The notes under the pieces: generated by a model
What the model saw: the letters and a program-made list of their open reading frames with translations, nothing else
Databases searched by the model: none
Told to the model about the DNA's origin: nothing
In this document: one piece after another, positions 1-8,665 of the stretch
How the letters are laid out: each line of letters begins with the position of its first letter
Position numbering within the stretch: position 1 is the stretch's first letter
Translations under genes and position numbers: made by a program
From: Ochrobactrum sp. CM-21-5
GTDB lineage: Bacteria > Pseudomonadota > Alphaproteobacteria > Rhizobiales > Rhizobiaceae
Assembly (NCBI RefSeq): GCF_014253075.1
Contig: NZ_JACLZJ010000001.1
Coordinates: 248,001 to 312,000 of the forward strand
Length of the DNA: 64,000 nucleotides
Reading direction: 5' to 3'

Positions 1-140
1 GTCCGCTGATGCAGATCACCTATGGCCCCATGCCGCCGGTTCCGGCGGGGCGCGGCAATTACACAGTTCAGCATTATGATTTCGTGATGCGCAATGTCCC
101 GCCCGCGCAGCTCTGGGTCTATCGCAGCCCGCTCGTCTGA
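1..140 (+). CDS. C-terminal end of probable phospholipid N-methyltransferase
   Basis: Only the last 45 codons are in the window, ending at TGA 138-140; the gene begins upstream. The visible tail contains YGPMPPVP and later RNVPPAQLWVYR, which resembles the C-terminus of rhizobial PmtA-type methyltransferases that convert phosphatidylethanolamine to phosphatidylcholine with S-adenosylmethionine. In other Rhizobiales pmtA lies near pyrF, which fits the neighbourhood here. The methyltransferase fold itself is not visible, so the assignment rests on a short tail and on context. Confidence 0.5.
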   Translation, partial: PLMQITYGPMPPVPAGRGNYTVQHYDFVMRNVPPAQLWVYRSPLV

Positions 141-155
141 TTTCCCGGAGTTTTC

Positions 156-734
156 ATGACTGCTCGTATTCTGGTCTTTGCAGGCTCGATTCGTAAAGGG
201 GCCTATTCTGGCCATATGGCCGACGCGGCCTCGAAGGAACTTGTTTCTCAGGGCGCGGAAGTTACACGCATAACGCTTGCCGATTTTCCGTTACCGATCA
301 TGGATGAGGATCTGGAAAAGGAGCATGGCATTCCGGAAAATGCTCTCCGGCTCGGGCGGCTCTTTGCTGCCCATGACGGGCTGATGATCTGCTCGCCGGA
401 ATATAATGCATCGATCCCGCCGCTGCTCAAGAACACCATTGACTGGGTCAGCCGTATTTCGCGCGATGGCGATAAGCCGTTCAAGCCCTATGCGGGGCTG
501 ACGGTGGGGCTATGCTCGACGTCCAACGGCAACTTCGCCGGTCTTCGCGGTCTGTATCATTTGCGTGCAGTGCTCATGAATGTCGGCACGCAGATCGTCA
601 CCGAACAATGTTCGGTGGCACGCGCTTCGGAAGCGTTCAACGATGATATGACGCTGAAGGACGAGCGCAGCGCCAGAATGCTTTCGACGGTTTGTCGCAG
701 CCTCATCGAGCGTGTGGAAGCATCCAGGGGCTGA
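156..734 (+). CDS. NADPH-dependent FMN reductase family protein
   Basis: A 192-residue flavodoxin-like protein. The phosphate-binding loop of the flavin (GSIRKGAYS, residues 10-18) follows the first beta strand, and the family motif [10 protein letters not shown] lies at residues 80-89. Members are cytosolic oxidoreductases that use NAD(P)H to reduce FMN, quinones or azo compounds; the true substrate cannot be read from sequence. It starts 15 bases after the preceding stop and is separated from pyrF by a strong hairpin. Length is normal for the family and nothing looks broken. Confidence 0.85.
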   Translation: MTARILVFAGSIRKGAYSGHMADAASKELVSQGAEVTRITLADFPLPIMDEDLEKEHGIPENALRLGRLFAAHDGLMICSPEYNASIPPLLKNTIDWVSRISRDGDKPFKPYAGLTVGLCSTSNGNFAGLRGLYHLRAVLMNVGTQIVTEQCSVARASEAFNDDMTLKDERSARMLSTVCRSLIERVEASRG

Positions 735-757
735 TTTATCGCTTCGCTTGCATATTT

Positions 758-788
758 CAGGGCGCGGTATCTTTCGTACCGCGCCCTG
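758..788. terminator. 12-bp perfect hairpin before pyrF
   Basis: CAGGGCGCGGTA at 758-769 pairs perfectly with TACCGCGCCCTG at 777-788 around a 7-base loop. It follows the FMN reductase stop and precedes the pyrF ribosome binding site. The T tract after it is very short, so it may be a weak terminator, a stabilising 3' end, or a leader structure. Confidence 0.5.
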
Positions 789-825
789 TTGTGCGAAGAG
801 GATAAAAATCATCATGGAGAGATTT

Positions 826-1527
826 ATGACGACGACGGATTTGCGTGAGCGCCTGATCGTGGGTCTTGATGTGCCGACTATCGCCGAGGCGGAAAAACTG
901 GTCGAAGAACTTGGCGATGCGGTTTCCTTCTACAAGATCGGCTATCAGCTGGTTTTTGCGGGCGGTCTGGATTTCGCGAAGAGCCTGATTGCGGCGAAGA
1001 AAAAAGTCTTCCTCGATATGAAGCTGCTCGACATCGACAACACCATCGCCAAAGGCGTGGAGAATGTCGCGAAGATGGGTGTTTCCATGCTCACCCTGCA
1101 CGCTTATCCCAAGGCCATGCGCGCCGCGGTGGAAGCGGCTGGCGGCTCGGACCTTTGCCTGCTCGGCGTGACGGTTCTCACCTCCATGGACGATGCCGAT
1201 CTCAAGGAAGCAGGCTATTCGGATACGGCGGAAACGCTGGTGCTCAGGCGCGCGCGTCAGGCGCGCGACGCTGGCATGGGCGGCATTGTTGCATCGGCCG
1301 CGGAAGCTGCGGCCATCCGGCAGGCAATCGGGCCGGAAATGGCTATTGTAACACCCGGTATTCGTCCCGCCGGGGCGGAAAGGGGCGATCAGAAGCGCAT
1401 CATGACGCCAGCCGATGCCTTGAGGGCAGGAGCCAGCCATCTTGTCGTGGCACGCCCGATTGTAGCCAGCCCGGATCGCAAGGCTTCGGCCCTTGCCATT
1501 CTGGAAGAAATGCGCTCGGTTGCATAA
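826..1527 (+). CDS. pyrF: Orotidine 5'-phosphate decarboxylase
   Basis: Catalyses the last step of de novo UMP synthesis, decarboxylation of orotidine 5'-phosphate, in the cytosol. The 233-residue TIM barrel carries the catalytic DxKxxD motif (D64, K66, D69 in [11 protein letters not shown]) and the phosphate-gripping VVARPIV near the C-terminus. The ATG at 826 was chosen because a GGAGA sits 6 bases upstream and the protein then begins in the usual way just before strand one; an in-frame ATG at 814 lacks such a site. A DUF1330 gene follows 22 bases downstream and may be cotranscribed. Confidence 0.95.
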   Translation: MTTTDLRERLIVGLDVPTIAEAEKLVEELGDAVSFYKIGYQLVFAGGLDFAKSLIAAKKKVFLDMKLLDIDNTIAKGVENVAKMGVSMLTLHAYPKAMRAAVEAAGGSDLCLLGVTVLTSMDDADLKEAGYSDTAETLVLRRARQARDAGMGGIVASAAEAAAIRQAIGPEMAIVTPGIRPAGAERGDQKRIMTPADALRAGASHLVVARPIVASPDRKASALAILEEMRSVA

Positions 1528-1549
1528 TGCAATTGCGGAGGAGCAAAGA

Positions 1550-1837
1550 ATGACCAAGGCCTATTGGATCGCCCGCGTGGATGTCCATGACCCGGAGCGT
1601 TACAAAGATTATGTTTCGACGGCCAAGCCCGCTTTCGAGCGTTATGGCGCGAAGTTTATCGCACGCGGCGGCAAGGCGGAGGCGGTCGAGGGAGCAGGCC
1701 GCGCGCGCAATGTCATCATAGAGTTCGAATCCATGCAGCACGCGCTCGATTGCTACAATTCGCCCGAATATCAGGCCGCGAAAGCCATCCGCCAGACCGT
1801 GGCGGATGGCGAGATCGTGATCGTCGAAGGCGTTTGA
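1550..1837 (+). CDS. DUF1330 family protein
   Basis: A 95-residue protein of the DUF1330 ferredoxin-like dimeric alpha/beta barrel family. Recognisable features are the start KAYWIARVDVHDPERYKDYV, a conserved central FIARGG, and the end region NSPEYQAAKAIRQ. The start at 1550 is supported by CGGAGGAG at 1536-1543. It lies immediately after pyrF in the same direction. No biochemical role is established for the family; structural kinship to small monooxygenases and EthD-like proteins is known, but a catalytic function here would be a guess. Confidence 0.85.
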   Translation: MTKAYWIARVDVHDPERYKDYVSTAKPAFERYGAKFIARGGKAEAVEGAGRARNVIIEFESMQHALDCYNSPEYQAAKAIRQTVADGEIVIVEGV

Positions 1838-1840
1838 GCC

Positions 1841-1866
1841 AATAAGATGGGCCCGAGGCCTTTATT
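1841..1866. terminator. Weak hairpin between convergent genes
   Basis: AATAA, a GGCC/GGCC core and TTTATT form a short stem between the DUF1330 gene and the convergent SMP-30 gene. The stem is small and interrupted, so this is only a possible bidirectional terminator. Confidence 0.35.
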
Positions 1867-1876
1867 ATAATGTCCC

Positions 1877-2752
1877 TTACAACCTCACGGGCGGGTCGTG
1901 CCGTCCGGCGAGGGTAAGATCGAGCAGCAGAACTCTGCCTGCATGCGGATCGGCGCTACGCGCATCGGCATCCATTCCTTCGTGCGCGCTTGTAACAATC
2001 ATCACCGCCGCATCGGGGCCGACAAAAGCCGGGCATGAAGGCTGCGTTGCGGGAAGCTCTATGGAGCGAAGCAGTCTGCCATGCGGCGAATAGGCGTTGA
2101 GAGCGCTGCCGCCCCAGCAGGCATTCCACAGTGTGCCCTCGACGTCGACCACGGAACCGTCAACGCCACCTTCCTCGATGCGGTGATGGAACACGCTTTT
2201 CTCCGAAACCGGAAGGCCGGTTTCGGGATCAGTATCGACACGCCAGATGATGTTGCGCGCCGTGTCTGCAAAATAGGCAACCGTTCCGTCCGCTGAAAAA
2301 CAGATGGAGTTGGTGATGGTGATGCCGGAAAACAGCTTCTTCACCTTACCTTCGCAATACCACCAGATCGACCCCGCATCCGCTTCGGCCTTTTTGCCCA
2401 TGGTGCCAATCCAGAAAGCGCCGGACGGATGCACGCGCGCATCATTGGAGCGCGTAACGGCATTGTCGGCCTCCAGCGGGTGGTGCAGGGTCAGCCGTCC
2501 ATTGGCGCGCTCGCGGACGAACAACCCGTGTTCGCTTACAATCAATTGCCGTTCGCGGTCGATCACGGCCAGCGCGCTCGCCTTCATGCCGAGATCGTGA
2601 ACGCGGATTTCGCCGCTGCTCCAGTTCTTCACGATCAGCTTCTGTCCGAGAATATCGAACCACCACACGTCGCCGGTCAGTGGATCGTAGCCCGGTCCTT
2701 CGCCGAGTTCGGCAATATGGTCGGCAAAAATCGCGGTTTTGACGATAGTCAC
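1877..2752 (-). CDS. SMP-30/gluconolactonase/LRE family protein
   Basis: A six-bladed beta-propeller protein of the SMP-30/regucalcin/gluconolactonase family, about 291 residues from the GTG at 2752. That start is favoured because GGGAGG lies 5 bases upstream; longer reading from an ATG at 2857 adds residues unlike the family. Typical blocks are LGEGPGYDPLTGDVWWFDI at the N-terminus, a central DARVHPSGAFWIGTMG, and GGVDGSVVDVEGTLWNACW. These supply the metal-binding acidic residues of sugar lactonases. The likely role is lactone hydrolysis in a sugar pathway, but the substrate is unknown. It stands alone, divergent from gshB. Confidence 0.85.
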   Translation of the reverse strand: MTIVKTAIFADHIAELGEGPGYDPLTGDVWWFDILGQKLIVKNWSSGEIRVHDLGMKASALAVIDRERQLIVSEHGLFVRERANGRLTLHHPLEADNAVTRSNDARVHPSGAFWIGTMGKKAEADAGSIWWYCEGKVKKLFSGITITNSICFSADGTVAYFADTARNIIWRVDTDPETGLPVSEKSVFHHRIEEGGVDGSVVDVEGTLWNACWGGSALNAYSPHGRLLRSIELPATQPSCPAFVGPDAAVMIVTSAHEGMDADARSADPHAGRVLLLDLTLAGRHDPPVRL

Positions 2753-2898
2753 CTTTTCCTCCCGAAAAGCATTTTCATTCAAACATAGAGAAGCTGTAGG
2801 CGTCGATCCAGCTTCAAGTATGACGGAACGCCAGAAAGGGCTATATCGCGTGTTCATTCCGTTTTAGATTTCCTGCAATTTCGAATCGTGAGGAAACC

Positions 2899-3837
2899 AT
2901 GGCTCTCAAAATCGCGGTCCAGATGGACCATATCAGCACGGTCAACATTACAGGCGACACTACATTCGCTCTCTCGCTTGAGGCACAGAAGCGCGGTCAC
3001 GCGCTTTACCATTATACGCCGGACCGGCTTTCTCTGCGCGATGGCATGGTTTCCGCCCGTGTCGAGAAAATGGACGTGCGCGACGTCAAGGGCGACCATT
3101 ATACGCTTGGCGAGCCAGAGCGCCGTGACCTGTCGGAAATGGATGTGGTGCTTCTGCGCCAGGACCCGCCTTTCGATATGAACTACATCACCACCACGCA
3201 TATTCTGGAGCGTATTCATCCCGGGACGCTGGTGGTCAATGATCCCGCCTGGGTGCGCAACAGCCCGGAAAAGATTTTCGTTACCGAATTTCCCGATCTG
3301 ATGCCGGAAACACTCATCACCAAGGACCCGCAGGAAGTGATGGATTTCCGCCGCGAGTTCGGTGACATCATCCTGAAACCGCTTTACGGCAATGGTGGCG
3401 CAGGCGTGTTCCATCTGGCCGACGGCGACCGCAATCTGACGTCGCTTTTGGAAATGTTCGGCCAGCTCTTCAGGGAGCCTTTCATTGCACAGCGTTATCT
3501 GAAGGATGTGCGCGCCGGCGACAAGCGCATAATCCTGATCGACGGCGAGCCGGTGGGCGCGATCAACCGCGTGCCTTCGGAAACCGATGCCCGCTCCAAC
3601 ATGCATGTCGGCGGACGCGCGGAGCAGAGCAAGCTTACGGCGCGTGAGCGCGAAATCTGCGAACGTATCGGCCCGTCGCTGAAGGAGCGCGGCTTCATCC
3701 TCGTCGGTATCGATGTGATCGGCGACTATATGACCGAGATCAACGTCACCTCGCCAACCGGCATTCGCGAAATAGAGCGTTTTGACGGTACCAACATAGC
3801 GGCGCTGTTCTGGGATGCCGTGGAAGCCAAACGCTAA
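2899..3837 (+). CDS. gshB: Glutathione synthetase
   Basis: Joins gamma-glutamylcysteine and glycine with ATP to make glutathione. The 312-residue length is that of bacterial GshB. Visible family blocks are [12 protein letters not shown] near residue 90, the ATP-grasp glycine loop [14 protein letters not shown] near 160, and the C-terminal metal-binding [23 protein letters not shown] precedes the ATG by a few bases. It is followed by a 110-base gap with an inverted repeat and then a ComM-like gene; no partner gene gshA is nearby, as is usual. Confidence 0.96.
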   Translation: MALKIAVQMDHISTVNITGDTTFALSLEAQKRGHALYHYTPDRLSLRDGMVSARVEKMDVRDVKGDHYTLGEPERRDLSEMDVVLLRQDPPFDMNYITTTHILERIHPGTLVVNDPAWVRNSPEKIFVTEFPDLMPETLITKDPQEVMDFRREFGDIILKPLYGNGGAGVFHLADGDRNLTSLLEMFGQLFREPFIAQRYLKDVRAGDKRIILIDGEPVGAINRVPSETDARSNMHVGGRAEQSKLTAREREICERIGPSLKERGFILVGIDVIGDYMTEINVTSPTGIREIERFDGTNIAALFWDAVEAKR

Positions 3838-3875
3838 ATTTGTTCTACAATCGTTCTTGATTGATTCGGCGAGAG

Positions 3876-3906
3876 ATGCTTAAATCCCCCGGTTGTATTT
3901 AAGCAT
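3876..3906. repeat. 10-bp perfect inverted repeat between gshB and comM
   Basis: ATGCTTAAAT at 3876-3885 is the exact reverse complement of ATTTAAGCAT at 3897-3906, with an 11-base C-rich to G-rich loop. There is no T tract, so a simple intrinsic terminator is unlikely; an operator for the downstream gene or a 3' end structure of gshB are both possible. Confidence 0.6.
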
Positions 3907-3947
3907 ATTCTCACTTTTGAGATGTGCTGCGTGGCAAGCGGGGGCTC

Positions 3948-5480
<1,533 letters not shown>

Positions 5481-5497
5481 AGGCGCATTGCACGTCT

Positions 5498-6073
5498 TTA
5501 CGGCTGTGCAGAAATTGATTTCCAGCGGTGCAGGATTGCACCGTTTTCCCGCGAGTAGCTCCAGTAATGACCCTGAAACGGCTGATCGTGATCGCGGTCG
5601 ATCGGCAAACCGGCCAGACGGCACAGGAGAAGCGTGCCGACGCCCCCATGGCCGACAATGGCGATGTCGCCGGTCGGGTGCTGGCGTGCCACGGCTTCAA
5701 AGGCGCGAACCGCCCGCTCCTGTGCATCGACGGCTCGTTCCCAGCCGCGAATGCTTGTTTCGGGGAAGGCGAAGAATTGACCGGCTACCTCTTCATGCAC
5801 GTTCGAAGGCAGGAAACCGGTGACGCTGCGGTCGATTTCATTGAAGCCTCGGTCCACGGAGAGGCCGATCCCCCCCGCTCTAGCCAGTATTCCTGCGGCC
5901 TCGATGGCTTTGGTTTCCCCGCTCGACCATATCGCCTGGATTGTGTTCAGTTCCGGGCCTTCGGAAAAAGCCCGCATACGGTCTATACCGTGCGGCGATA
6001 ATCGCCAGTTTGGCACAGGCTTCTGCGGATCGATCAGCACTTCTGGATGCGAGATGAATAGAATTTTCGACAT
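5498..6073 (-). CDS. Histidine phosphatase superfamily protein with SHP instead of RHG
   Basis: A 191-residue protein of the phosphoglycerate mutase-like histidine phosphatase superfamily. The N-terminal catalytic block reads ILFISHPEV, where most relatives have RHG(E); the phosphorylated histidine is kept but the preceding arginine and following glycine are not. The second half has the expected GDIAIVGHGGVGTLLL with the second catalytic histidine. Related rhizobial proteins with a HP(Q/E)V block exist in my recollection, so this is likely a subfamily trait, not damage. A GGGGGC precedes the ATG at 6073. Substrate unknown. Confidence 0.75.
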   Translation of the reverse strand: MSKILFISHPEVLIDPQKPVPNWRLSPHGIDRMRAFSEGPELNTIQAIWSSGETKAIEAAGILARAGGIGLSVDRGFNEIDRSVTGFLPSNVHEEVAGQFFAFPETSIRGWERAVDAQERAVRAFEAVARQHPTGDIAIVGHGGVGTLLLCRLAGLPIDRDHDQPFQGHYWSYSRENGAILHRWKSISAQP

Positions 6074-6149
6074 GGCTGCCCCCGTCATCAAAATCGCACA
6101 CTGTCTCCCCGTTGCTGGGGAGCGCAGAAAGAGCTTCCCGGAGCGAATT

Positions 6150-6572
6150 TTACAACCCGAATGTCACCAGCCCGTTTTCATCGATCGTCCAGGCCGGGTT
6201 CCATGCGATCTCCCAAGCATGATCATCCGGATCGGTGACGTAACCGCGAAACCCGCCATGCAGCGGCGCATCGGCAGGGCGCAGTATTTTCCCGCCCGCC
6301 TGTACGAGCTTTTCCATAAGCGGTTCAACATCCTCCTTGTCCCCCACATTATGCGCCAGCGAAAATGCGCCCGGCTGCATATGGCCGAAGCGGTTCATAT
6401 CGCTTTCGAGTGAGGATTTCAGGAAAGTGCCGAGAACGAAACCATTCATCTGGTAGAAGATGATTTCCTCATTCTGGAATATGGACGTCCACCCGAACCC
6501 CCCGACGTAGAAGTGGCGGGAGCGAGCAAGATCGGCAATGCCCAGTGTGACGACGGAGATTTGCTGTTTCAT
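6150..6572 (-). CDS. VOC (glyoxalase/bleomycin resistance) family protein
   Basis: A 140-residue vicinal oxygen chelate protein with the two beta-alpha-beta-beta-beta modules of the fold: the first begins ISVVTLGIADLARSRHFY, the second includes GGFRGYVTDPDDHAWEIAW with its C-terminal metal-site glutamate. Members include glyoxalase I, dioxygenases and resistance proteins, so the chemistry cannot be named. AGAGG sits before the ATG. It is in the same direction as its neighbours on both sides but with gaps of about 75 bases, so cotranscription is uncertain. Confidence 0.85.
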   Translation of the reverse strand: MKQQISVVTLGIADLARSRHFYVGGFGWTSIFQNEEIIFYQMNGFVLGTFLKSSLESDMNRFGHMQPGAFSLAHNVGDKEDVEPLMEKLVQAGGKILRPADAPLHGGFRGYVTDPDDHAWEIAWNPAWTIDENGLVTFGL

Positions 6573-6646
6573 AATCAGGACCTCTTTTTTCTCTCAAACA
6601 CGATTGCTTCAGAGCTGGAGGTCAAAGGACTCGACGCAGTCCCTAT

Positions 6647-7270
6647 CTACTGACGTACCGAGCCAACCAGCAAATTGTCCGGTGCTTCGATGGTGACCCA
6701 GCGGCCGGTATTGTTCGTAGCCTGACGCTTGAGATAGGTGTAGTCCGTCTCGTTCCAGCGCATGACTTCGTCGGTCAGATTGTCGAGTACGAAATCGCCG
6801 CGGTCGGTGCGCACGGTCAATACAGCATGGCCTTCGCCGTCCGGCTTGCGCACGACTGTGATCAACAGATCGGAGAGGGGGATGCCGGCTTGCGCCAGTT
6901 CACGCTGCTTCAGGAGGACATAATCCTCGCAATCGCCGACGCTTGCCGGATAGGCCCAGTATTCTTCAACGCCGTAGATTTCCATATCCGTCATCGGCTT
7001 GATGCGTTCGTTGACGGAGAGATTGATCTCGACAATATTCTGCCAGTTGCTGTGGTTCAGCTGCACAGGACGCGCATCGCGACTGACGATGCCGCATTCC
7101 TTTGCCTCACGCTTGCAGAACTCATAATGTCCGATCGGCTGGGAAGTAAGCTTGCCAGTCTGCATGAAGTCATCGGAGGCAGCCTGAGCGCCAAAGCTGG
7201 CGAGCAGCATGGTGGTGGCCGCAGCGGCACCAACCGCCATCTTCTTGCAGGAACGAACAACGCAAAACAT
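6647..7270 (-). CDS. Transglutaminase-like cysteine peptidase (BTLCP), exported
   Basis: A 207-residue exported protein of the bacterial transglutaminase-like cysteine proteinase family (peptidase family C93). An N-terminal signal peptide (basic start, hydrophobic stretch, cleavage near FGAQA) targets it to the periplasm. The catalytic triad is complete: C114 in VGDCEDY, H148 in GEGHAVL and D163 in FVLDNL. Relatives include LapG, which releases surface adhesins; a specific target here is not known. ATG 7270 is preferred over TTG 7276 because of AAGG spacing. Two CtrA-type boxes lie 30-111 bases upstream (7300-7381), shared with the divergent GNAT-C39 gene. Confidence 0.88.
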   Translation of the reverse strand: MFCVVRSCKKMAVGAAAATTMLLASFGAQAASDDFMQTGKLTSQPIGHYEFCKREAKECGIVSRDARPVQLNHSNWQNIVEINLSVNERIKPMTDMEIYGVEEYWAYPASVGDCEDYVLLKQRELAQAGIPLSDLLITVVRKPDGEGHAVLTVRTDRGDFVLDNLTDEVMRWNETDYTYLKRQATNNTGRWVTIEAPDNLLVGSVRQ

Positions 7271-7299
7271 ACTCAACGCCTTTGCCGAAGCTTCACTTA

Positions 7300-7314
7300 T
7301 TAACGAAACGTTAA
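7300..7314. promoter_or_regulatory. CtrA-type box TTAA-N7-TTAA, proximal
   Basis: TTAA at 7300-7303 and TTAA at 7311-7314 are separated by exactly seven bases, matching the CtrA recognition pattern of alphaproteobacteria. The site is also a near-palindrome (TTAACG...CGTTAA). It lies 30 bases upstream of the cysteine peptidase start. Confidence 0.55.
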
Positions 7315-7366
7315 AATCTGAAACACTCCGGAGTCAATTCGGATTGCCGTACCATCGCCCAACATC

Positions 7367-7381
7367 TTAATTAATGGTTAA
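7367..7381. promoter_or_regulatory. CtrA-type box TTAA-N7-TTAA, distal
   Basis: TTAA at 7367-7370 and TTAA at 7378-7381 have the seven-base spacing of a CtrA site and include the extended half-site ATGGTTAA (7374-7381). It is the second such box in the same divergent promoter region, 53 bases from the first. Confidence 0.6.
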
Positions 7382-7558
7382 TGCGTGTGGCGGCTAAAAT
7401 ATCAATCATAGGTAGAATTTTCTGCTGTGCCGTTCCTTTCGCCGGGATGAAAACCCACATAATTTTGCCACGGTCGGGGAGCTTGTCTTTTGCCTCGAAT
7501 ATGCCAATTGTTGACATGTTCAGCGGGCCATAGAGGTCCATTTGCAAAAGGCCACAAG

Positions 7559-8665
7559 ATGACAGGCGCAACCACGCGCAAGGCCACGACAGACGATATC
7601 GATGCGTTATTGCGCATCGAAGATCGCTGTTTCGAGACAGACCGCATCTCCAGACGTTCCTTTCGCGCCTTGATCGCGCGCCCGACTGCGGAAACCATCG
7701 TCGCTGAGAGCGAGGGCAGGGTCATTGGCTACGCGATGATCCTGTTCCGGCACGGCACAGCACTGGCGCGGCTTTACTCCATCGCGGTCGATCCCGATGC
7801 GAATGTGAAGGGCGCGGGTTCGCTTCTGTTGCAGGCAGCGGAAACGGCGGCATTTGAGCATGAACGGCCGCTGTTGCGGCTGGAGGTGCGTGAGGACAAT
7901 GCGCGCGCTATAGCGCTCTACAAGCGCCATGGCTATCGCCCTATCGGGCGTTATCTCGATTATTATGTCGATCATTCCGATGCGCTGCGCTTTGAGAAGA
8001 CGGTGCGCGGAGGCATTGCCCCGGTGACGGCCTTTCCTTATTACGAGCAGACGACGGATTTCACCTGCGGTGCGGCCTGCCTGATGATGGTGCTTGCCCG
8101 GCATAGCCCCGAAACGAAGCTTGACCCGGTTCTGGAGGTTCGTCTGTGGCGCGATGCAACCACTATTTACATGATGTCGGGACCGGGCGGTTGCGAACCT
8201 TTCGGACTTGCGGTTGCGGCCCACGAGCGGGGTTTGAAAGCGTCGATCATCGTTTCGATCGAGGATACGCTATTTCTGCAGTCGGTGCGCTCGGAAGAAA
8301 AACGCAAGGTGATGCAGCTCGCCCAGACCGACTTCCGCCAGCGCGCGGAAGCTTACGGCATTCCGGTCGAGTATCGCGGCTTCGCGCTTTTCGATATTCT
8401 TGAGGCGCTCAGGCGTGGCGCAGCAGTAATCGTGCTCATCAGCGGCTACGTCATGTTCGGCAAGAAGGTGCCCCACTGGGTGCTCGCCCATGGCGAAGAT
8501 GGCCGTCATATTCTCATTCACGACCCCTGGGTGGAAGAAGAGCAGGGCGAGACGATCGCCGATGCGGCCAATGTGCCGGTTCCTTTCCACATCTTCGACC
8601 GCATTGCGCGTTTCGGCAGGGATGGTCTCAGGGCAGCGGTGATTCTCGAAAAAGGGACAGACTGA
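7559..8665 (+). CDS. GNAT acetyltransferase fused to C39-like peptidase
   Basis: A 368-residue two-domain protein. Residues 1-150 form a GNAT N-acetyltransferase with the acetyl-CoA block SIAVDPDANVKGAGSLLL (74-91) and REDNARAIALYKRHGY (111-126). Residues from about 155 form a papain-like C39-type peptidase: nucleophile C170 in DFTCGAACLMM, then VPHWVLAHG and LIHDPW supplying histidine and aspartate. The gene overlaps the RimK-like ligase by one base (TGATG), implying translational coupling. Such GNAT/peptidase/ATP-grasp partnerships have been proposed from comparative genomics to make or modify peptides; no product is known. The ATG at 7559 follows AAAAGG. No signal peptide, so cytosolic. 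Confidence 0.88.
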   Translation: MTGATTRKATTDDIDALLRIEDRCFETDRISRRSFRALIARPTAETIVAESEGRVIGYAMILFRHGTALARLYSIAVDPDANVKGAGSLLLQAAETAAFEHERPLLRLEVREDNARAIALYKRHGYRPIGRYLDYYVDHSDALRFEKTVRGGIAPVTAFPYYEQTTDFTCGAACLMMVLARHSPETKLDPVLEVRLWRDATTIYMMSGPGGCEPFGLAVAAHERGLKASIIVSIEDTLFLQSVRSEEKRKVMQLAQTDFRQRAEAYGIPVEYRGFALFDILEALRRGAAVIVLISGYVMFGKKVPHWVLAHGEDGRHILIHDPWVEEEQGETIADAANVPVPFHIFDRIARFGRDGLRAAVILEKGTD

